From: Euptelea pleiosperma
Lineage: Eukaryota > Streptophyta > Magnoliopsida > Ranunculales > Eupteleaceae
Assembly: GCA_035048495.1 (NCBI GenBank)
Contig: CM068541.1
Location: 5,959,929 to 6,023,928 of the forward strand
DNA: 64,000 bases
Reading direction: 5' to 3'
Every line of letters begins with the position of its first letter. The first letter of the stretch is position 1. The translations under genes and the position numbers were made by a program. The notes beneath the pieces were generated by a model, which was not told where the DNA came from, made no database searches, and saw only the letters and a program-made list of their open reading frames with translations. This document shows positions 58,020 through 64,000 of this stretch, piece after piece.

Positions 58020-58111
58020 AAGGCTGGCTGACCCATAATAAACATTTGTAAGATATATCTGTTATTATAACAATAATGCTCACACTAAGAACGTTATAAA
58101 TATAATTAGGT

Positions 58112-58377
58112 GTGTTAATGGATAGTCGAAAATTTAAATTTGAATTTGAACCTATATTCGAATAATTAGATATTATCCAAAAAAATTAGATATCAGATTC
58201 GAATTACTTATTTATATTCGAATACTTTTCAGATGCAGATTCGGATATTGATATATCGAATCTATTAAATAAATATAAGTTAATCAAATTCAAATTCGAA
58301 TATTGATTTAGAGTATCTTTCTGATTCAGATATTTTTTATATTCGATTCGAAAAATATCTGTTAACAGCCCTAGTTA
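58112..58377. repeat. AT-rich MITE-like repeat, copy 2
   Basis: GTGTTAATGGATAGTCGAAA to AAATATCTGTTAACAGCCCTA, matching the repeat at 30590 in ends and in TTCGAAT-rich interior. The terminal GTGTTAATGG/TTAACAGCCC are weakly inverted. Confidence 0.5.
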
Positions 58378-59204
58378 TAACTATCATTATTTTGAAAATA
58401 AATGACCGTTATCCATTACTGTTATAATAAAGAAATAATAAAATTAAGACCATCATATTAAGGGTCCCTTTATGACGTGATAACAATCCCTTTTAAACTT
58501 TAGTTTAATTAATGGATTAATGAGGACAAAATAAAAAAAACAAAGCTGTGCTGGAATCTCTAGGTTCTGTCACTCTCATGGATAAAAGGTACATAAATTA
58601 TGCTACAAAAAGAAATCAGTAGCTCCTACTCCTACCAAATCTTCAAAAGTAAAGAACAAGAAGAATGAAGAATGAAGATGAAGAAATCTATAAGTAGTGA
58701 TTTCTCTTTCAAGATATTTTTTTCCATTCATCACACCTTTAAAACTTTAACCTCCGTGTTTGGCTGAAAAATAAAACGAATGAGGATCATATATTGCGTT
58801 TCGTCTTCCACGTCGCATGCCAATTATCCATCTAAACTGTTTATATTGTGGTGGGACCATAAGGCATGGTTATTGGGATCGGCATTCACTGATCCGATCT
58901 AAAAAAATGGATCATCGATGCGCCGATCCGGATCAGGATTGGAGCCCACCGATCCCAAGCATATGGGTTGTGATCAAAACAGTGGTTCATGATCGATATG
59001 CTGCTTAAACACCGTAACAATCCACTGTATTATTGGAATGCTTACAGTTAGAACAGTTAATTGATGGTTGTGGGCTATATCGCTGCTAAGTTGTTGTACG
59101 GACATCATGTCCGTACAATTCAAAGGTTATTGCAAGTTTGAAACAAAACAAAAATGGCCGTTAAAATAGAATCCAGCTTGTAAAGGAGCGGTTAAGTTTG
59201 ATAG
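58378..59204. other. No gene seen; holds a perfect 25-bp palindrome
   Basis: AT-rich. Near 58870-58945, GGATCGGC/GCCGATCC motifs suggest a decayed MITE. The palindrome is at 59094-59118. Confidence 0.45.
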
Positions 59205-59510
59205 GACTCCTCCCTTACATGCCATGTGGCACTCTCTTTCAAAAATCAGCCTGATTGACGATTTCTAGCTGTTGGATTTGACCCTCTTTTTTTTTTTTTT
59301 TTCGTCACGGGCTTCATGAACAGGCTTAAGAATGAGTTCTGACCCAATGAAACTCAAAAAATAAAAATAAAAATAAAACCCTCAAATCCAAAGGCTAGAA
59401 ATCATCAATCTGGTTGATTTTTGGTGTATAGGTCCACAAATTGGTCGGCCAAACATTTATAGGTCAGTGGGCCCAAAAGAATGTGCCACGTGGCATTTTG
59501 GAACGGCTAC
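59205..59510. repeat. Family B MITE copy
   Basis: TGCCATGTGGCACTCTCTTTC on the left, GGGCCCAAAAGAATGTGCCACGTGGCATTTTGG on the right in mirrored form, and GGGCTTCATGAACAGGCTT in the middle. Confidence 0.65.
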
Positions 59511-59954
59511 TATTAAACTTTGTATTGGACCCGGTCCTACACAAGCCGGACTCTCTAGATCTATGGTCCCACTGTAAATAGACGGTAGACGTGGTACACA
59601 TGCAGTTGTCTCCATCCACATGATCTTAGTGATCATGTAATCTATCACAGATTTCAACCGTCAAATATGGTTTGATCATCGATCAAGTTAATTTGACCTA
59701 AGAGATCTACAAGGTGAGACCTGTTGTACGTATGTCCTACTCCCCTCCGTGCACCCTAAAGAGTCTACCAAAAGTAAGCCCAATTAGATAATCATTAACC
59801 ATCCGATCTAAATAATTCAGTGGTTGGTCATAAAATAGAGTCAATGATAATGGGTCTACATCAGTAATGATTATCATCCAAGGGTAGTTACTGCACGTTT
59901 CAAATATCACACGAATGGTTATCAAAATGTCACACGTGTGTGAGGGTTGAGGAT

Positions 59955-60655
59955 ACCACAGGAGTAAAACTTTGATGAATACGAGCCATGTGGCACACTT
60001 TTAGAGGACTCTAACCGTATGGATGTTTGTCAATCCCTAGGTGGATCTACAAACCAAAAATCAGCCAGATTAGTCACTTCTAGGCGTTGGATTGGAATTA
60101 CTTTCATGGGTTGATTTTAACCGTGGGAATTTGAGCATTATTGACCATTATTTGAGGTACAAAAAAACTACAAAGATCCAGAGGTTTGAAATCAATAATA
60201 AAGCTGATTTTTGGTTTGTAAACATAATGGTGTAGCTTACACTTTTGGCGTAAGCTACAGCTTGCTACATCGCCACACATTTAGTTTGTAGGTCCACCTA
60301 GGGATTGGTTTGTTTTCTCACCGCTGCCATCTGGGCTCACTGACCGTATGGATGTTTAGCCCACTCCTTGGTGGATATACACACCAAAAATCATCTTGTT
60401 TGATCATTTTTAGCCGTTGGAATTAGTTCTCAAAAAAATGATTGAATTTGATGGCTTAATCACGCCTTAAAGAAGTACCAAAATCTACTGGCTAAAATTA
60501 CCCATCATGGGGATTTTTGGTGTGAATATCCGCCAAATGGTGGCCTAAACATCTATGCGGTCAGTGGGCCTAGATGGCAGCAGTGAGTAACAAAAATGGT
60601 GCTAGCTTACGTTTTTTGGCGTAAGCTACAGCTTGTTACATCGCCACCCATGTGG
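59955..60655. mobile_element. Family A MITE broken by family C sequence
   Basis: The family A left half runs from GGAGTAAAACTTTGATGAATACG (about 59961) to 60221 (TTTTTGGTTTGTA). A 60-bp piece with TGTAGCTTACACTTTTGGCG intervenes, the A sequence resumes (GTAGGTCCACCTAGGGATTGG, to 60310), then gives way to a family C copy (60310-60640) ending GCTACAGCTTGTTACATCGCC. Confidence 0.6.
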
Positions 60656-60818
60656 GAATCGTGGCTTCGTTAAGCGCCAAGCACTTCAGCGGCTCATTTT
60701 AGCAGAACCCAAATTGTGTGTGGGAGAGAGAGAGATGGAGATGGTGAGGTCTTTGGGCTAAAAGTTAAAAACTTAAAATAAGCGTTGGGTCGTCCTGGCC
60801 ACATCTGTCCCTTGAAAC

Positions 60819-60851
60819 TGCAGAGAGACAGAGAGAGAGAGAGAGAGACAG
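60819..60851. repeat. GA-rich tract in the leader of the SAM-like gene
   Basis: ACAGAGAGAGAGAGAGAC-type run, about 130 bases before the first-intron donor. It probably lies in the 5' UTR or core promoter, as with the VPS11 leader. Confidence 0.5.
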
Positions 60852-61127
60852 ACTAGGTGGGCAAAGCGAAAGAAAGAAAAACACTCTCCTTTTACTTTCT
60901 TCTTCTCTCGTTCTCGAAGTCTTGACGGAATCTATCTCAAATGTAGAAAATCTTCCACAATTCACACTTTCTTGTACGGTAAGTCCCTCTAATTTTCTCC
61001 TAATTCGACCAAAATCCCCAAAATTTTACTTAAATTTTTTTATTTTTGGTGAAATTGTGATTGATTTCGATATCTCAGAGGTTTCATTTAATGAAATTTT
61101 TAGGTGCCCGAGAGCCGATTTCGGGAA

Positions 61128-61181
61128 ATGAATAAAGGACGACCACCGGAGCCTCTGGACTTCTTCATTTGGACTGTTGAG
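61128..61181 (+). CDS. First coding exon of a probable SAM-domain protein gene (partial, continues beyond the window)
   Basis: ATG at 61128 opens 18 codons, MNKGRPPEPLDFFIWTVE, ending at a GT donor (61182). I recognise this N-terminus from a small plant family of sterile-alpha-motif proteins in which PLDFFIWTVEDVGLWL leads into the SAM helices. The rest of the domain is not in the next 2.8 kb. Upstream, a 125-bp intron with GT at 60979 (TACG|GTAAGT) and AG at 61103 (TTTTAG) separates a GA-rich non-coding first exon, which supports a real transcript. The following intron holds Gypsy remains from 61347 on. It could also be a gene fragment captured among repeats. Confidence 0.5.
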
Positions 61182-61346
61182 GTATAAACAAGATTCGAAT
61201 TTTCTTCTTTTTTTCCTAATTTTTGCTGTTGATTGTTGTAGATCTTTTAGTTTTTAAGCAGATCTTGTTTGTAGTTCTATTTATTTGATGGAGATCAGCG
61301 GTTAATGATGTCATTTGGAAATCAAAGAACATGGACTTGATCAGCG

Positions 61347-62982
61347 TGATACGAACCTAGTCCGTATCTTGATAATCAAATCTGTAAAATATATAAGAAG
61401 GGTGAAATAGATAGGAAAGTGATCTGATTCGAGGCAGATCGAACCTCTTGTGTATCTTGATTCGAGGTGGGAGCGAGCCTCCTAAACAATATTTCGCAAA
61501 TGATGATTTTTCATTGATATCCAAAGCTTCGTACAATATCTATTTAAAGGAAATAAATTTTCAAAAATAATCTAATGCATATCTTTTCATCCCCATCCTA
61601 ATCTAATGCATATTTTTTCTTCCTAATCTTAATCACATCCCCAGATTTAGTAATTGACTATACTACCATGTAACCCACTCCATCACATTATCATACTCCC
61701 TCCTACCTATATTTTGGTACTTAACATTCCACTTCCCTTGAAATCGACCTTGCCCTCAAGGTCGAAGCACAAGAAAGCTTCGTTTCTTCCAAGGTCCCAA
61801 ATCTCATTAGATGTTACAACCATGAAAGGCCTGATCATCACAAGTCTTCGATGGATTGCATGTACGTTGTAGGTGATGACGATCATGCAAGCAATACCCA
61901 ATTCAACTTGATGGAATGAATCAGAATGGAAATCAATCTCTTCGTCGTCGCACTTCTTTGAAATAATACACTCGATAGGATGCTTATTGAAGTTATTCAC
62001 CAACAAAAAATCAATTACCTCGCATTGATCCTCAATGTCGACGATGTTCTCGATACTTAAATGGGATCTGTCCTCAACGTTACATTTGCCATAATAATCT
62101 GGAATCATAGGCTGAATAAAGGACTTTTCAACGTTGACGTGAATTTCATTAACAAGTATTTTGTGCTCCCGGATGATGCCAGGCCTCTCTAGCTTGATGT
62201 TGCAATTGTTAAAATGAACCCCAACATTATTAGGTTCCAAGTCAATAGTATGGGTATCACAGATTGCCTCCTTTCGCAATCGTGCAAGTCCAATAGCGGT
62301 CATCATAGTGGTTGGCTGCCGTTTTTGCACATCAGAGCTAATATCTTCTTTCAAGCCTTTAACAAAGCAGTCCACAAGTTTTTGTTCTATCTATTCTGTC
62401 CATCCTAGCACTTGATCAGCTAAAGGCTCAAATTGAGCAAGATAATCACAAACTGTCATACTTTGTTGTAGCTTAATCAAAGCTTGTTTGGTGTGAATAA
62501 TCTTGTCTTCTTGTGGACGCGCCAAACCCATCACTTGATACATTGTGGTAGGGCAATAGAACTTTGAATAAACTCGAATATTGTTTTTAAAACCATTGAT
62601 GAAAACTCCAAGCTACATATTTTCCATCTATCCAATGGTCTTATTTGATAACTGCTCAAACTCTGTTATGTAGTCACGAACTGTTGTCGTTTGACGAAGC
62701 TTTAGCAATGCAGACATGTGAACAACACGCCAATAACAGGGATGTTGATGGTGTATCAACGGTGCATAGAAAATGATGATGAAAACAATGGATTAGACAA
62801 TACCACAAACAATCGATCCTAGGATCATTGCTTTGATACCAATTGATACAAACCTAGTTCGTATCTTGATAATCAAATCTGTAAAATATATAAAAAGGGA
62901 GAAATAGATAGAAAGTGATCTAATTTGAGGCAGATCAAACCTCTTGTGCATCTGATTCGAGATGGGAGCAAGCCTCCTACAT
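61347..62982 (-). mobile_element. Internally deleted Gypsy-type LTR retrotransposon, minus orientation
   Basis: Two direct repeats, about 136 bp each (61347-61482 and 62844-62980, TGATACRAACCTAGTYCGTA start), are the matching ends of the two LTRs. Left of the right-hand LTR, on the minus strand, is TTGGTATCAAAGC (62829-62842), a primer-binding site for initiator Met tRNA. gag fragments follow: LIKLQQSMTVCDYLAQFEPL near 62480, then the frame 62375-61707 with VDCFVKGLKEDI and GLARLRKEAI. That frame ends with the polyprotein tail CFDLEGKVDFKG. Protease, RT and integrase are absent. The right LTR is cut at 62982. Confidence 0.75.
61707..62375 (-). pseudogene. gag fragment joined to polyprotein tail of the Gypsy element
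   Basis: A 222-codon frame beginning VDCFVKGLKEDISSDVQ-type gag sequence and ending in the conserved FDLEGKVDFKGSG tail of Gypsy polyproteins. The join skips all enzymes. Upstream (62400-62740) a second gag-like stretch (TTTVRDYITEFEQLSN) suggests a partial gag duplication. Not a host gene. Confidence 0.65.
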
Positions 62983-62990
62983 GCAAACAG

Positions 62991-63357
62991 TGTCAGTACG
63001 GTTTGATGTCCCTTGCAAAATGTGTTATGTCAATGTTTTCAAAAAAAAATATTTTATAAATTAAAAAGACATTTTTCAAGGAGCATTCAATGGTGGATAC
63101 ACAATTTGTATGCAAATAGTTGCATACTAGATTTGTCCGTTTCCAAATGTGGCTAGGATTTGAATTAGTTTCCATTTTAGTAGGTAGGTCTCTAGGGTGA
63201 AAGTCTATATAATGTAACCGATTGCTAAGAAATGAATAGAGAAGAAAAATCTTTTAGTACACGAAAGTGTCAAGAGCATGATTCCCTCAAAGAATCGAAA
63301 ATAGAGAGTGACTCCCTCAAGGAGTCGAACAATAGGAACCGAATTGGGTTCCTATCA
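62991..63357 (+). repeat. Putative 5' LTR of a second, plus-oriented retrotransposon
   Basis: Ends ...GGTTCCTATCA at 63357, followed by ATTGGTATCAAAGC, an initiator Met tRNA binding site. A TATA-like TCTATATAA lies at 63204-63212. The left limit (TGTCAGTACGG) is uncertain, since the segment 62995-63130 is a fold-back repeat also present near 46915. Two adjacent small hairpins (GATTC/GAATC and GACTC/GAGTC, both with a CCTCAA loop) lie at about 63280-63330. Confidence 0.5.
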
Positions 63358-63910
63358 ATTGGTATCAAAGCGAGCGATCATGGACGAGGAGACAAGGTAA
63401 ATACTGACCAAAGTACTTGCCCTTATCACGGCCGCGCCAGAGGAGTTTGCGCAGTTCAGATAGGACACGAAGACTCGTTTCACACGAATGATGAGATTCG
63501 GCCACCATCTCCAGTTTCTAAGGTGTCACAAGCAAAATCAAGTGTTAAGCTCAAATCGGCTCCAACTAAGTGGAAGGTTGTAGCGAAGCCAAAGTCCGTG
63601 ACCAAACTGAGATCAAAACCGAAGCCAAGAACCAAAAAAAGTTCTGAGAATTGCGACGAGAGCTTTTCCGAGGATAAAAGTGTCGGCTCCAAAGTCGACG
63701 AAAGCGGCATCATGGATCCCAACGAGGTGACACCTATCTCATCAAGCAGACAACACCATGTCAGCTTACCCCTGATATCATGTTACTAGTACTGCCTCGA
63801 GATTTGCATTGACATCGGTACCATGGGCAAATGCGATTTGGGATCCAGGAGGGGGGGCATCGACCTTGAGGACAAAGTCGCTTTTAAGAGTGTGGGGATG
63901 ATGCGACCCT
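63358..63910 (+). pseudogene. Deleted retrotransposon body: short gag-like segment joined to polyprotein tail
   Basis: After the primer-binding site an open frame (ending 63789) encodes a Lys/Ser-rich polypeptide with KPKSVTKLRSKPKPRTKK. Then GACCTTGAGGACAAAGTCGC (63868-63887) encodes the DLEDKVAFK tail typical of Gypsy polyproteins. All enzyme domains are missing, so this is a non-autonomous or deleted copy. Sequence from TGATGCGACCCTAATT (63898) may open the 3' LTR, which runs out of the window. Confidence 0.5.
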
Positions 63911-64000
63911 AATTTAGAAAGAGTCAAGGACTCTAATTTTGTTAAGAATAAAGATCCAGATCCCGACTTTGGGTGGGATTGGTACCATTAGAGTAGTTTC

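Noticed and set aside
63232..63357. N-terminal part of the plus-strand ORF ending at 63789
   Set aside because: This part lies in the LTR upstream of the primer-binding site, so the apparent start codon is not a real translation start for the element.
1..64000. CRISPR arrays, prokaryotic operons, riboswitches
   Set aside because: The DNA is plant nuclear. Tandem repeats here are transposon-derived and lack spacer structure.

Overview
The window is nuclear DNA of a flowering plant. The genes have plant-type spliced structures with canonical GT/AG introns. Their closest recognisable relatives are plant proteins: a VPS11 with a C-terminal RING finger, a plant-type CCCH/RRM protein, a plant complex I accessory subunit and an ARM-repeat protein. 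Between the genes the DNA is AT-rich and full of degenerate transposons. I could not place the species. It looks like a non-grass angiosperm with a transposon-rich genome.

Five genes can be supported. On the minus strand are a two-exon gene for a small mitochondrial complex I subunit (16087-16488, 100 aa) and a seven-coding-exon gene for a CCCH zinc-finger/RRM protein (23419-27347, 583 aa). On the plus strand are VPS11 (36870-43892, five exons, 962 aa), a single-coding-exon ARM-repeat protein (52653-54056, 467 aa), and a short first coding exon of a probable SAM-domain gene (61128-61181). The last gene continues beyond the window across an intron carrying Gypsy-type retrotransposon remains. 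These are independent eukaryotic genes, not an operon; I see no functional link between them.

The rest is mostly mobile-element debris. Region 1-9900 holds short inverted-repeat elements (MITEs) and sequence I could not assign. Region 9900-14273 is a LINE fragment followed by a degenerate 3.75 kb Copia element with both LTR ends, a near target duplication and four tandem copies of its RNase H end. Region 17-23 kb has LINE 3' ends and MITEs. Region 29-36 kb has several MITE families. VPS11 intron 1 holds a MITE with a LINE inserted in it. Region 44.6-51.9 kb is dominated by one MITE superfamily, including a tandem array with a unit of about 680 bp, a triple nested insertion and a tRNA-like SINE. 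Region 55.7-60.7 kb has more MITEs. Region 61.3-64 kb has two deleted Gypsy elements in opposite orientation.

The most distinctive feature is a group of related palindromic elements (called A, B and C here). They share a core around GGATGTTTGGCC and its complement. Their arms carry G-box CACGTG sites and, in several copies, a TGACG/CGTCA palindrome. One copy has a clear 9-bp target duplication, as expected for Mutator-like MITEs. Copies sit close upstream of VPS11 and the ARM gene. I found no evidence for a new enzymatic or defence system.
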